Of a stretch of DNA of 64,000 nucleotides, positions 27,895-37,852 are shown in pieces. Made by a program: the position numbers and the translations under genes. The notes beneath the pieces were generated by a model that saw nothing but the letters and a program-made list of their open reading frames with translations, did no database searches and had not been told where the DNA came from. The DNA is from Mycobacterium sp. ACS4331 (lineage in GTDB: Bacteria; Actinomycetota; Actinomycetes; Mycobacteriales; Mycobacteriaceae): assembly GCF_001667265.1 (NCBI RefSeq), contig NZ_LZHW01000006.1, forward strand, positions 1 through 64,000, read 5' to 3'. The first letter of the stretch is position 1. Each line of letters opens with the position of its first letter.

Positions 27895-28876
27895 CGTCGC
27901 CCTCCTCCACCATCGGCCGATACTTCACGGTGACTTCCTCACTGCTGGCGGTCAGGTCGCCGGTCTCGTCGACAATTGGTGCCGCGGCGACGTCTCGGAC
28001 AGCGACCGCCAAGGTCATTGCATGCTGGAATCGGGACGCATGTTCGGCGGGTTCGAAGGGTTCTGATTCAAGGAGATCCAGTGCAGCAACTGCACGTTCG
28101 CGCAAGGCCGTCAAAACGTCGCGCAACTCCTCGGTCCTCGAATCAATTGCCGACAGCTTGGCATCCAGCTCATCCAACTCGGCAATAGCCACTGCGATTC
28201 GGGCGCACTCCTCGCGAGCCTTCGTCAACGCTCTGTCCCCCTGGGTATGGGCGACAAACCCTCCCACGAGCAGAGCAGGGCCGAGCGTCACGAAGTTGAG
28301 GGCTGTCGCCCCCAGTGCCATTCCACCGCCACCAGACGCCAGACTTCCTCCACCGAGAAACGCCATCGTGGCGTTCTGTGCCGCCACGCCGGACAAACCC
28401 GATATTGCCGTGCCGGTACTGGCGACCCCCAGCATGCCAGCGGCAGCGGTGACGCCAGAGCCCGCACCAACGGCCGTTGCCGCGGAGCCGACTGCGCCTG
28501 CGATCCACGAGGCAGCATTGACATCCAGCCCCGCCAAGCCCGGAATCTGGTTCATAGTTGCGTCGAGCCCCTCGACCAACAAACGTTCGTTCTCACGAAC
28601 CTGTTTTTGATGGCGCCGCAGAAACTCAGCCATCCGCACAACGACGTCGGTCAGCGCCTGCTGCTGCTCCTGACCAAGATCCGCAAGCGACTCGTTGGTC
28701 TCGGCAACTCGTGCCTCAGACTTCGCCCGGCAGTCCTCGTAACGCTTACCAGCGTCCTTGAGCTGCGACTGTGCCTTCTTGAAATCTAGGGCGGCTTTGC
28801 CCCCGAGCGCCAGTCCGCTGCCGCCAGTGACCGCTCCAATCGCGATCAGCGCGACCGGTATCAACGGCAGAACCAT
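27887..28876 (-). CDS. Gly/Ala-rich membrane protein with long helices (possible pore-forming effector)
   Basis: 329 residues from ATG 28876 (TTG 28879 also in frame), preceded by GGGGGAG. An N-terminal hydrophobic segment (LPLIPVALIAIGAVTGGSG) is followed by a helical region (residues 30-110), a long Gly/Ala-rich hydrophobic stretch (about 118-215: AGAVGSAATAVGAGSGVTAA, GATALNFVTLGPALLVGGFV), and a C-terminal helix pair. Helical bundles with a central Gly/Ala hydrophobic hairpin occur in bacterial pore-forming proteins. The downstream gene is translationally coupled and could be its regulator. No named family recognised. Confidence 0.7.
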   Translation of the reverse strand: MVLPLIPVALIAIGAVTGGSGLALGGKAALDFKKAQSQLKDAGKRYEDCRAKSEARVAETNESLADLGQEQQQALTDVVVRMAEFLRRHQKQVRENERLLVEGLDATMNQIPGLAGLDVNAASWIAGAVGSAATAVGAGSGVTAAAGMLGVASTGTAISGLSGVAAQNATMAFLGGGSLASGGGGMALGATALNFVTLGPALLVGGFVAHTQGDRALTKAREECARIAVAIAELDELDAKLSAIDSRTEELRDVLTALRERAVAALDLLESEPFEPAEHASRFQHAMTLAVAVRDVAAAPIVDETGDLTASSEEVTVKYRPMVEEGDDV

Positions 28877-29189
28877 CAACTCCCCCTAACCTACGAACCG
28901 ATAGTGTCACATCAGTCAGCCGATGGCGCCACGAAACTTTCACTTTGAAAAGACAAACGCGCACGCACCCGCCTGAATCGTCGTGCACGCGGGACACCCC
29001 CGATCCGTCGCTTACAGCTTCGGTTTCGGCTTCGATGTCGCGCTCAGTTGTACATTCGCCATGGCACAATGAACACGAGCAGATGGGCGTCGACCTGACC
29101 ATCACCGACTGGATGCGCCGACCGGGGCCGGTTGCACCAGCGACTCGGATCGGCCGTCCCCAGCAGGCATGGAACCGTAGTGTGGCGAA
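28877..29189. other. Gene-free stretch between divergent units
   Basis: Region between the minus-strand membrane module and the plus-strand frame at 29190. Divergent promoters are expected here. No conserved repeat or hairpin stands out. Confidence 0.45.
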
Positions 29190-29447
29190 ATGGCACTTGT
29201 CCGTTCGTTGAAACCCGATAAGCACCCAGCTCGCCCGCCTCGCACCGAGGCCGATTGTCTGTACACCACACTCCGGACTTCGTCGGGGATGAAACTGCTC
29301 CGTCTGGCGACGTTGGGCTCCGATGACCGCAAGTCTCATCCAAAGCCCAGCCAGATCATCGAACTGAACGAGGTGATCGCCGAGCAGCTCGTGCATGTGA
29401 TTGCCGAGACCTTCCCTGGAATAGCAATTTCAAAGAAGACGATGTGA
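29190..29447 (+). CDS. Small hypothetical protein
   Basis: 85 residues from ATG 29190. The C-terminal two-thirds look conserved-protein-like: LYTTLRTSSGMKLLRLATLG, SDDRKSHPKPSQIIELN and AEQLVHVIAETFPGI. Small proteins with a xSDDR...KxSQxIxL block and a helical end ending in FPGL occur across bacteria with unknown function (recollection of the pattern, not checked). The N-terminus is weakly supported, without a clear ribosome site. It lies ahead of the large plus-strand operon but 390 bp away. Confidence 0.5.
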   Translation: MALVRSLKPDKHPARPPRTEADCLYTTLRTSSGMKLLRLATLGSDDRKSHPKPSQIIELNEVIAEQLVHVIAETFPGIAISKKTM

Positions 29448-29837
29448 CGAAAGAGGGGCTCTCAGTCACCGAAGAGCAATGAGCCCTTGGCGATGCTTGC
29501 GCATTCAACGGAACGCATCACCGGAATCATCCTCATGGCAGTGATTTTGGACCTTCAGCCCCACCCAGACAAAGGCTCCACATGGCGAGACGCCGTGTAA
29601 GGCCGCCTCCGCCCAGCGTTTGATTGAAACTATTGACAGAGTCCATCTGGCCAGAGAACATCGGAACTTCGGCGCGAGCACAGCCGGGTACCCGCTCGGA
29701 ATGTGCGCCTTGGGCCGCACCAATTTGGATGGCGACTGAAGCAGCCAGTCACCGCGTTTCGCACTTCCGAATGTCGGTTACCACCAGTATGGTCACCTAC
29801 GTTTTGAATTTGACGCGCTCGACAAGGGGGACAATCG
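29448..29837. other. Gene-free region upstream of the seven-gene operon
   Basis: No coding character on either strand. It should hold the operon promoter; the AT-richer stretch 29790-29815 (ACGTTTTGAATTTGACG) is the best candidate for its core elements, followed by AAGGGGG before GTG 29838. Confidence 0.45.
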
Positions 29838-32800
29838 GTGGACGCGTTCGGTGTCCTGCGGGAGGTGTTGGACGACTACGAGAATTTCGTCAAGGGCTTC
29901 CTTGAGATCAAGGACGACCAGATCCGCAGCAAGGTCGAGGCAGAGATCGATGGCGGTCTCCTGTGGCCCGAGCCGTGGCTCGCCCTCAACCCTGCATTCG
30001 AACCAGGCGGCTCCGTCAGCGATCTCGTGAAGCAGAGAACCCTCCACGCAGAAGCACAGAACATCTTCCGCACCCGGACTGACCTTGATCCGACCGGTCA
30101 GGAGATCACGTTCCATCGCCACCAAACCGATGCCTTCCAGCTGGCCGCAAAGCAGGAGTCCTACGTCCTGACCACCGGCACCGGCTCAGGCAAGTCGATG
30201 TCCTACATCGTGCCGATCGTCGATCGCGTGCTGCGCGAGGGGTCGGGCAAAGGTGTCCGCGCCATCATCGTCTATCCGATGAACGCCCTGGCCAACAGCC
30301 AGCGCAATGAGCTGGAGAAGTTCCTGGGCAAGACGAACCCCAAGGTCAGCTTCGCCCGATACACCGGTCAGGAGAACCGGGAGGAGCGTGAGAAGACCCT
30401 TGCCTCTCCCCCGGACATCCTGCTGACCAACTACGTCATGTTGGAACTGATGCTCACCCGCCCGAAGGAGCGCAAGAACCTCATCAGCAGCGCGGCGAAC
30501 CTGTCATTTCTGGTTCTCGACGAGTTGCACACCTATCGCGGCCGGCAGGGCGCCGATGTGGCGATGCTGGTGCGCCGGTTGCGCGGCGCCGTCACATCGA
30601 ACGACATCCAGTGCATCGGGACCAGCGCGACCCTCGCCGGCCCGGGCACCAAGGCCGAGCAGCGCCAGCAGGTCGCCGAACTGGCGACCAGAATCTTCGG
30701 CATCGAGATCCCCGCCACCAACATCGTTGGGGAGACCCTCCGCCGCGCGACGACCGGCGACACCGATTCCGCCGCGCTCACAGCCCGCCTGGCACAACCG
30801 ACACCGACGGACTGGCAGGCACTGCAGTGCGACCCGCTGGCCATCTGGACCGAACAGCATTTCGGCCTGCACACCGACGACGAGGGCAAGCTCGCCCGAC
30901 GCCCGCCGTCCAAGCTCAAAGACGCCGCCCAGAAGCTGCACGAGGAGACCGGCGTTGACGGAGCGACCTGCGAGCAGCGGTTGCAGGAGCTGCTGCTCGC
31001 CGGGTCGAAAGCGCGCGATCCGCGGGGCCGCGCCTTGTTCGCCTTCAAACTGCATCAGTTCATCGGCAAAGGCGACACCGTCTACACCACGTTGGAACCC
31101 GCCGAGAAGCGATACCTCACCACGCAGTATCAGCGCAGCGCACCCAACCGGCCCCTCGGCCAGCCCCTGTTCCCGCTCGCGTTCTGCCGTGAGTGCGGTC
31201 AGGAGTTCCTGGTCGTCAACCTCGAGCGTGGCGGCGAGAACTTCAGCCCCCGCATCCCCAACTCCGATCTGGTCGAACACCCCGACGCCGAAGGCCTGTT
31301 GTTCCTGACGAAGGAGCCGTGGCCGGACCCGAGCGATCCTGCCCTGCTCGAGCTGGTACCGGAGGACTGGGTCGTGTCCAGCGGGTCCGGCCAGGCGCTG
31401 GACAAAACCCGGGTTTCCAAGTTGCCCAACTCATTACGTGTCGACGAGTTCGGCACCATCACCGGTGACGGGATGCCGGTGGCTTTCTTTGAGCGCCTTG
31501 AATTCTGCCCATCATGCAAGACCAGTTACGAAAGTACCCGCCAGTCTCAGTTCTCCCGCGTGGCCAGCCTCGGCACGGAGGGGCGCGCCAGCGCCGTGAC
31601 GGTGCTGTCCCAATCTGTCGTACGAACCCTGCGCGGCGAAGACGATCTCGATGCGGAAGCTCGGAAGTTCTTGGCGTTCAGCGACAACCGCCAGGATGCA
31701 AGCCTGCAGGCCGGCCACTTCAATGACTTCGTTCTGGTCGGCCTCATCCGCTCGGCTCTCTACCGCGCGGCGGCCGACCACCAGGAACGCGAGGGCGAAC
31801 CCCTCACCGATGAGAACCTGGGCCCCGAAGTCGTCAAAGCGCTCAGTGGGCAGGGATTGAAGTTCTTCGCCCGCGACGAGGACACAGCCGACGAGCCCAT
31901 CCCCCGCAAGAAGATCGCCCGAGCGCTGCGCGATGTGGTGACCTATCGATTGTGGGCCGACCTCAAACGCGGCTGGCGCATCACCATGCCCAACCTGGAG
32001 CAGACCGGGCAGCTACGCCTGGCCTACGAGGGCGTCGACGAGCTCGCCGCCAACGACGACAAATGGGCAGGCTGCGGGGAACCCCTAGCCAGCGCCGGCA
32101 CCGAGACGCGACGTGAAGTGATGCACGTCCTCCTCGACGAACTGCGCCGAAACCTATGCATCGACACCGAATTCCTCACCGACGAGAAGTTCGACGCCGT
32201 CCGCCGGGCCAGCCGGGAATGGCTGAAAGACCCGTGGGCCATCTCCGATGAAGCCGGGATGTACAGCGGCCTGGCCTACCCCGGTGGCCGGCCCAAGAAC
32301 GTGGCTGGTATCGGGGCGGACCTGCACCTGTCCGGCTTGGGCGCGTTCGGGCGCTGGCTGCGCCGCCCCAACCGCTTCCCCGCATTCCAGCATGCACTGA
32401 ACACCGCCGACGCCCAGGCGATCATCGAGCACCTGATGGAGGTCATGGCCAAGGTAGGCATTCTGGTCCGCATCGCGGTACCCAAGCGGCCCACCGGCTA
32501 CCAGCTGCGCGCTGATCTCATCGCCTGGCATCCCGGCGAAGGTCGGCACCGGGCACCGGACCCCATCCGCAGCAACCAGACCGAAGGCCGCGTCAACCCG
32601 TACTTCAAAGCCCTCTATGCCGAGACCGCCAAATCACTCGTCGGCTTGGAGGCCCGTGAACACACCGCGCAGGTCGAGCCGTCGAAGCGCCAGAAACGCG
32701 AAGAAGAATTCGGCGAGGCCCGGCTGCCGGTGTTGTACTGCTCCCCCACCATGGAACTCGGCGTCGACATCAAGAGCCTCAATGTGGTCGGCATGCGCAA

Positions 32801-34988
32801 TGTTCCACCCACCCCGGCCAACTACGCGCAGCGTTCCGGACGGGCCGGCCGATCCGGCCAGCCGGCGATCGCGCTGACCTACTGCGCCACCGGCAACGCG
32901 CACGACGCCTACTACTTCCGCCGCAGTCAGGACATGGTCGCCGGAGCGGTGGCACCCCCGCGGCTGGAGCTGGGCAACCAGGATCTGGTACGCGCCCACG
33001 CCCACTCCATCTGGCTGGTGAAGTGCGGCCTGGACCTCAAGGCCAGCATGGTCGACCTATTGGAGATCGACCAGCCGGGACAGCCGTTACGCGCAGAAGT
33101 GCTCGCGACCATCGAGTCGAAATCCAGCCGTGCCGAGGCGATCACTGCGATCACCGCAGTGCTGGAGGCCGCCTCCGAGGTCACCAGCGCCCCGTGGTGG
33201 ACGGACACCTGGGTCACCGACACCGTCGACAAAGCACCGGCCCGTTTCAACAATGCCGCCGACCGCTGGCGCGGTCTGTACAACGAAGCGCAGAACGAGC
33301 TCGACCAGGCCAACCAGACACTGAAGACCATCGGCGCGTCGGAAGCCTCCAAACAGCGTGCTCGCGGACGGATTTCGGAGGCGCGGGCCGCACTCGACCT
33401 GCTCAAGGGCCAGGTCGACGACGTGCTGCAGGGCGACTTCTACACCTACCGCTACTTCGCGTCGGAAGGCTTCCTACCGGGCTACTCCTTCCCACGACTC
33501 CCGCTGTCGGCGTTCATCCCGGCCGAACGCCGCACCCGCAGCGGCGGGGAGGGCGATTTCATCCAGCGCCCACGATTCGTGGCGATCAGCGAGTTCGGGC
33601 CCGGCGCGTTCATCTATCACGAAGGCGCCCGGTACGAAGTGAACCGGGTCAGCCTGCCCGCCCGCGAAGACGGCACCGGTGTGCACATCAGCGAGATCAA
33701 ACGCTGCGGCGCCTGCGGGTACCTGCACGAGTCCACCGAGCCCGACCTCTGCCAGCATTGCGGCAGCCCGTTCGGCATCGAGGCCACCATGGGCAACCTG
33801 ATGCGGCTGCTGTCGGTCAAGACACGCCGCCGTGACCGCATCAGCGCCGATGAAGAGGAACGCCAGCGCGCCGGTCACGAGATCGTGACGACCATTCGCT
33901 TTGTGCCACACGGGGTTCGGGCCGGACAACTCACCAGCACCATCACCGAGGACGGGCACGAACTCGGCACCATGACCTACGGCGACACCGCGTTGATCCG
34001 CCGGATGAACGTCGGCCTGCGCCGCCGCAAGGACAAAGATGTCCGAGGTTACGTGCTGGACACCGTCGAAGGCCGCTGGTGCAAGGAAGCCGACCTGGCC
34101 AAGAACGTGCACGGTGAGGCGCCGCGGTACCAGCGGGTGATCCCCTATGTCGAGGACCACCGCAACGCCCTGCTGCTCCATCTGGATCCCTCGATCGGGA
34201 CCGATCAGCGGATGGCCGCAATGTATGCGCTCAAGCGCGGCATCGAAGCCGTCTACCAGCTGGAGGGCTCCGAACTCGCGGTCGAAGCCCTGCCCTCCAA
34301 CACCGGCGACGACGCGTGGTCACGACTGCTGTTCTTCGAAGCTGCCGAAGGTGGGGCCGGCGTGCTGCGACGCTTGGCCGCCGAGGACGGGCAGCTCACG
34401 CGGGTGGCACGAAAAGCACTGGAAATTCTGCACTTCGATCCCGACACGGGGGAAGACCGCAAACGCGCCCCCCACGCGACCGAAGACTGCGCGCAAGCGT
34501 GCTACGACTGCCTGCTGTCCTACAGCAACCAGTGGGACCACCAGCACCTGGACCGACACTGCGTGCGCGATCTGCTCAAGCGGATCGCCGTGTCCACCGT
34601 CGCCGTCGGGGCCGGCGGTGAGGCGCCGGACACTCAACTCGAGCGACTCGAGCAGGCCTGCGACAGCGAGCTGGAGAAGAAGTTCCTGGCATTGCTCGTC
34701 CAGCATGGCTACCGGCTGCCCGATCACGCCCAGCAGATCGTCACCGGCTTCTACGTCCGGCCCGATTTCGCCTACCACGTCGACGGTATGGACGTCGCCG
34801 TCTTTGTCGATGGCCCCCATCACGATGCAGCCCATCAGCAGGAGAAGGACGAACAGGCGCGCATGAAGCTCGAAGACGAGGCCGGTTGGCTGGTGCTGCG
34901 GTTCCACCACCAGGACGGCGAAGCTGGCTGGCTCACGACGATCGCCGAACACCGCGGCATCTTCGGCGAAGCCAAGGCCAACGCATGA
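29838..34988 (+). CDS. DUF1998/MZB superfamily II helicase with a C-terminal PD-(D/E)xK-like nuclease domain
   Basis: GTG 29838 after AAGGGGG; 1716 residues. Helicase domain 1: RHQTDAF (Q-like motif), Walker A GTGSGKS at 114-120, YPMNALAN, Walker B DELH near 228-231, and GTSATLA. Helicase domain 2: TMELGVDIKSLNVVGMRNVP and QRSGRAGRSGQ near 970-1010. Zinc-binding pairs occur near 450 (CREC), 556 (CPSC) and 1290-1307 (CGAC...CQHC). Residues about 1490-1585 form the DUF1998 module (FFEAAEGGAGVLRRL, CYDCLLSYSNQWDH). The final 110 residues resemble DUF559/Vsr-type nucleases (FYVRPDFAYHVDGMDVAVFV, DGPHHD near 1636-1661). Similar helicases are DrmA/DrmB of DISARM and DruE of Druantia; the nuclease fusion sets this one apart. 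Stop overlaps the next start by four bases. Confidence 0.85.
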   Translation: MDAFGVLREVLDDYENFVKGFLEIKDDQIRSKVEAEIDGGLLWPEPWLALNPAFEPGGSVSDLVKQRTLHAEAQNIFRTRTDLDPTGQEITFHRHQTDAFQLAAKQESYVLTTGTGSGKSMSYIVPIVDRVLREGSGKGVRAIIVYPMNALANSQRNELEKFLGKTNPKVSFARYTGQENREEREKTLASPPDILLTNYVMLELMLTRPKERKNLISSAANLSFLVLDELHTYRGRQGADVAMLVRRLRGAVTSNDIQCIGTSATLAGPGTKAEQRQQVAELATRIFGIEIPATNIVGETLRRATTGDTDSAALTARLAQPTPTDWQALQCDPLAIWTEQHFGLHTDDEGKLARRPPSKLKDAAQKLHEETGVDGATCEQRLQELLLAGSKARDPRGRALFAFKLHQFIGKGDTVYTTLEPAEKRYLTTQYQRSAPNRPLGQPLFPLAFCRECGQEFLVVNLERGGENFSPRIPNSDLVEHPDAEGLLFLTKEPWPDPSDPALLELVPEDWVVSSGSGQALDKTRVSKLPNSLRVDEFGTITGDGMPVAFFERLEFCPSCKTSYESTRQSQFSRVASLGTEGRASAVTVLSQSVVRTLRGEDDLDAEARKFLAFSDNRQDASLQAGHFNDFVLVGLIRSALYRAAADHQEREGEPLTDENLGPEVVKALSGQGLKFFARDEDTADEPIPRKKIARALRDVVTYRLWADLKRGWRITMPNLEQTGQLRLAYEGVDELAANDDKWAGCGEPLASAGTETRREVMHVLLDELRRNLCIDTEFLTDEKFDAVRRASREWLKDPWAISDEAGMYSGLAYPGGRPKNVAGIGADLHLSGLGAFGRWLRRPNRFPAFQHALNTADAQAIIEHLMEVMAKVGILVRIAVPKRPTGYQLRADLIAWHPGEGRHRAPDPIRSNQTEGRVNPYFKALYAETAKSLVGLEAREHTAQVEPSKRQKREEEFGEARLPVLYCSPTMELGVDIKSLNVVGMRNVPPTPANYAQRSGRAGRSGQPAIALTYCATGNAHDAYYFRRSQDMVAGAVAPPRLELGNQDLVRAHAHSIWLVKCGLDLKASMVDLLEIDQPGQPLRAEVLATIESKSSRAEAITAITAVLEAASEVTSAPWWTDTWVTDTVDKAPARFNNAADRWRGLYNEAQNELDQANQTLKTIGASEASKQRARGRISEARAALDLLKGQVDDVLQGDFYTYRYFASEGFLPGYSFPRLPLSAFIPAERRTRSGGEGDFIQRPRFVAISEFGPGAFIYHEGARYEVNRVSLPAREDGTGVHISEIKRCGACGYLHESTEPDLCQHCGSPFGIEATMGNLMRLLSVKTRRRDRISADEEERQRAGHEIVTTIRFVPHGVRAGQLTSTITEDGHELGTMTYGDTALIRRMNVGLRRRKDKDVRGYVLDTVEGRWCKEADLAKNVHGEAPRYQRVIPYVEDHRNALLLHLDPSIGTDQRMAAMYALKRGIEAVYQLEGSELAVEALPSNTGDDAWSRLLFFEAAEGGAGVLRRLAAEDGQLTRVARKALEILHFDPDTGEDRKRAPHATEDCAQACYDCLLSYSNQWDHQHLDRHCVRDLLKRIAVSTVAVGAGGEAPDTQLERLEQACDSELEKKFLALLVQHGYRLPDHAQQIVTGFYVRPDFAYHVDGMDVAVFVDGPHHDAAHQQEKDEQARMKLEDEAGWLVLRFHHQDGEAGWLTTIAEHRGIFGEAKANA

Positions 34989-37852
34989 CGCCGCTCGACT
35001 ACCCGGCCGGCAGCCTGGTCAATGCCCGTGGCCGCGACTGGCTGGTGCTGCCCGGCTCCCCCGAGGGAACACTGCTCGTCCGCCCGCTCGGCGGACACGA
35101 GCACGAAACCACCGTGCTGCTGCCCGACATCGACGACTTCGCCGCCGCCACCTTCGAACCACCCACGGTCGACGACCGCGGCGACGCCGGGCGGGCCCGC
35201 CTGCTGCGCGACGCACTGCGGCTCTCCTTCAGTGCGAGCGGCGGCCCGTTCCGATCGTTCGCTCGCCTGGCCGTCACCCCCCGCAACTACCAGCTGGTTC
35301 CGCTGATGATGTCGGCCAACCAGGACGTCACCCGGCTGTTGATCGCCGACGGCGTCGGCATCGGCAAGACCGTCGAGGCCGGACTGATCGCCGCCGAGCT
35401 GCTGGCCACCGGCGAAACGCAACGATTGGCGGTGCTGTGCTCTCCGCAACTGGCCCCACAGTGGCAGAGCGAGCTTCGGCACAAGTTCGGCATCGACGCG
35501 AAGCTGCTGCTGCCGTCCACGGTCAACCGGCTGATGCGCAGCGTCCCATTCGGCTCCAACCTCTACCAACATCATCCGCATCTGGTGATCTCCACCGACT
35601 TCATCAAACAGAAGACCCGGCGCGACGAGTTCGCCCTGCACTGCCCGGAATTGGTGATCGTCGATGAAGCCCACACCTGTGTCGCAGCGGCCGGGGTCGG
35701 CACATCAAGCCAGGCCCACCTGCGCTACGCCCTGCTGCGTAAACTCGCCGACGACAAGGACCGGCACCTGGTGCTGCTGACCGCGACCCCGCACAGCGGC
35801 GACGACACCGCGTGGCAGTCGCTGATCGGTCTGCTCGACGACCGGCTCGGCGACCTGCCGGCCGACCTCTCGGGGCGTGACCGCGAAGATGACCGCAAGC
35901 TGCTCGCCAGGTACATGATCCAGCGCCAGCGCGCCGACATTCGCGAGTACCTCAACGAGGACACCCCGTTTCCGGAGCGGGAGACCACCGAATCCGCATA
36001 CAAGCTCACCGCCGGATATCGCCAACTGTTCGACGACGTGATGGATTACGTCCGTGAGCAGGTCACCGACCCCAAGCTCAGCGCGGTGCGCCAGCGCGTC
36101 CGCTGGTGGTCAGCGATCGCGCTGCTGCGGTGTCTGGCGTCCAGTCCGGCCGCAGCCGAGCAGACGTTGCTCAACCGCTCCGCGGTCGCCACCGCCGACG
36201 ACGAGCGGGAGGTGGACGCCTACGCCGAACCGCGCGTGCTCGACACCGACCTTGACGACACGGCGGAAGCCGAGGACGTCACCGTCGGCGCCGACACCGG
36301 CGACAGTGACGAGACCGACACCAAGGCACGGAAGCGCCTGCGTGAGTTGGCCGCACAGGCCGCGGCTCTCAAAGGGCCACGCTCCGACGCCAAGCTCAAG
36401 CGCCTCATTCCGCTGCTGAAGGAACTGATTGGCGAGGGCTACCATCCCATCGTCTTCTGTCGTTACATCCCAACCGCCGACTACCTCGCCGAACACCTGG
36501 GCACGGCACTGGCGAAGATCAAGGACCTCAGGATCGACGCGGTGACCGGGACGCTTCCGCCGGAGGAACGTGAGACCCGCGTCGACACCCTGAGCGCCCA
36601 CGACGGCCCCCGGCTGCTCATTGCGACCGACTGCCTGTCGGAGGGCATCAATCTGCAGGACGGTTTCACCGCCGTCGTGCATTACGACCTGGCGTGGAAC
36701 CCGACGCGCCACGAACAGCGTGAAGGCCGCGTCGACCGGTTCGGCCAGCAGGCACCCACCGTGCGCACTGTGACCTACTACGGCGAGGACAACGGCATCG
36801 ACGGCCTGGTGTTGGAAGTCCTGATCCGGCGCCATGAGAACATCAAGCGCAGCATCGGCGTCGCGGTGCCGATCCCGGTCGATTCCACCACCGTGATGAA
36901 GGCGATCTGGGAGTCGCTGCTGTTGCGGGGCAAACAAGCCGAACAGCTGACCCTGGACTTCGGCGCGGCCACCTCCCAGTCACTGGCTGATCAGGTTGAG
37001 GTCGAATGGACCAACGCCGCCGAACGGGAGAAGGTGTCCCGCTCGCGGTTCCGCCAAGCCGGACTCAAACCCGACACCGTCGAAGCGGCTCTGACCGAGG
37101 TGCGACGCGCACTCGGCGGGCCGGCCGACGTCGAAACCTTCACCCGCACAGCGCTGTCGCTGTTGGGCGCACCGATCAACGACACCGATGACGGGTTCAC
37201 CGCGGTCATCGGCACCCTGCCGGCGGCAGTACGCGACCAACTCCCACCGGCCAAGGGGGGCCGGCTTCATTTCCACCGTTCGCTGCCGGTGCCGGCCGGG
37301 CACAGTGTGCTGACCCGGACCGATGCGACGGTGGATGCGCTGTCGCGGTATGTCCTCGACGCCGCGCTCGACTCCCGGCTCGACCCGGCCGCCCGGCCCG
37401 CGCGCCGCGCCGGGGTGATGCGGACCCGCGACGTCGGCAAGGTGACGACACTGCTGATGGTGCGCCACCGGCTGGAGATCACCCTCCCGGGCTCGGCCAC
37501 CACCGTCACCCAGGTCGCTGAGGAAGCCAAGTTCTTGGCGTTCACCGCGACCGGGGACACCCTGACCTGGTTGCCGCAGACCGAGGTCGACGCACTGTTG
37601 ACTCTCAAACCATCTGGCAACGTGGATGATTCGCTGGCGCGGATGCAGTTGGGGCGTGCCCTGGGCCGTTTGGACGCGCTCACCGAGCACCTCACCACGA
37701 CCGGTCGGGAGGCGGCGAAGGACTTGGTGTCCGAGCATCAGGCGGTACGCAGCGCCTCCAAGGCCGGCGGCCGCGCGCCGACTGTGCGGTTCCTACCGCC
37801 CGCGGATGTCCTCGGCGTCTACGTGTTCCTGCCGGAGGCGGGTGCCCGATGA
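34985..37852 (+). CDS. SNF2-family helicase (DrmD-like)
   Basis: ATG 34985 overlaps the previous stop; 955 residues. Walker A GVGIGKT at 123-129, Walker B VIVDEAHTC near 226, LTATPHSG, and a C-terminal helicase domain (FCRYIPTADYLAEHLG, LIATDCLSEGINLQ, QREGRVDRFGQ) around 490-590. An acidic insertion (TDLDDTAEAEDVTVGADTGD) separates the lobes. The remainder of about 370 residues is a family-specific C-terminus. HepA/DrmD-type SNF2 proteins move along double-stranded DNA and are the first gene of class 1 DISARM. Stop overlaps the methylase start by four bases, so the three large genes are co-translated. Confidence 0.88.
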   Translation: MTPLDYPAGSLVNARGRDWLVLPGSPEGTLLVRPLGGHEHETTVLLPDIDDFAAATFEPPTVDDRGDAGRARLLRDALRLSFSASGGPFRSFARLAVTPRNYQLVPLMMSANQDVTRLLIADGVGIGKTVEAGLIAAELLATGETQRLAVLCSPQLAPQWQSELRHKFGIDAKLLLPSTVNRLMRSVPFGSNLYQHHPHLVISTDFIKQKTRRDEFALHCPELVIVDEAHTCVAAAGVGTSSQAHLRYALLRKLADDKDRHLVLLTATPHSGDDTAWQSLIGLLDDRLGDLPADLSGRDREDDRKLLARYMIQRQRADIREYLNEDTPFPERETTESAYKLTAGYRQLFDDVMDYVREQVTDPKLSAVRQRVRWWSAIALLRCLASSPAAAEQTLLNRSAVATADDEREVDAYAEPRVLDTDLDDTAEAEDVTVGADTGDSDETDTKARKRLRELAAQAAALKGPRSDAKLKRLIPLLKELIGEGYHPIVFCRYIPTADYLAEHLGTALAKIKDLRIDAVTGTLPPEERETRVDTLSAHDGPRLLIATDCLSEGINLQDGFTAVVHYDLAWNPTRHEQREGRVDRFGQQAPTVRTVTYYGEDNGIDGLVLEVLIRRHENIKRSIGVAVPIPVDSTTVMKAIWESLLLRGKQAEQLTLDFGAATSQSLADQVEVEWTNAAEREKVSRSRFRQAGLKPDTVEAALTEVRRALGGPADVETFTRTALSLLGAPINDTDDGFTAVIGTLPAAVRDQLPPAKGGRLHFHRSLPVPAGHSVLTRTDATVDALSRYVLDAALDSRLDPAARPARRAGVMRTRDVGKVTTLLMVRHRLEITLPGSATTVTQVAEEAKFLAFTATGDTLTWLPQTEVDALLTLKPSGNVDDSLARMQLGRALGRLDALTEHLTTTGREAAKDLVSEHQAVRSASKAGGRAPTVRFLPPADVLGVYVFLPEAGAR

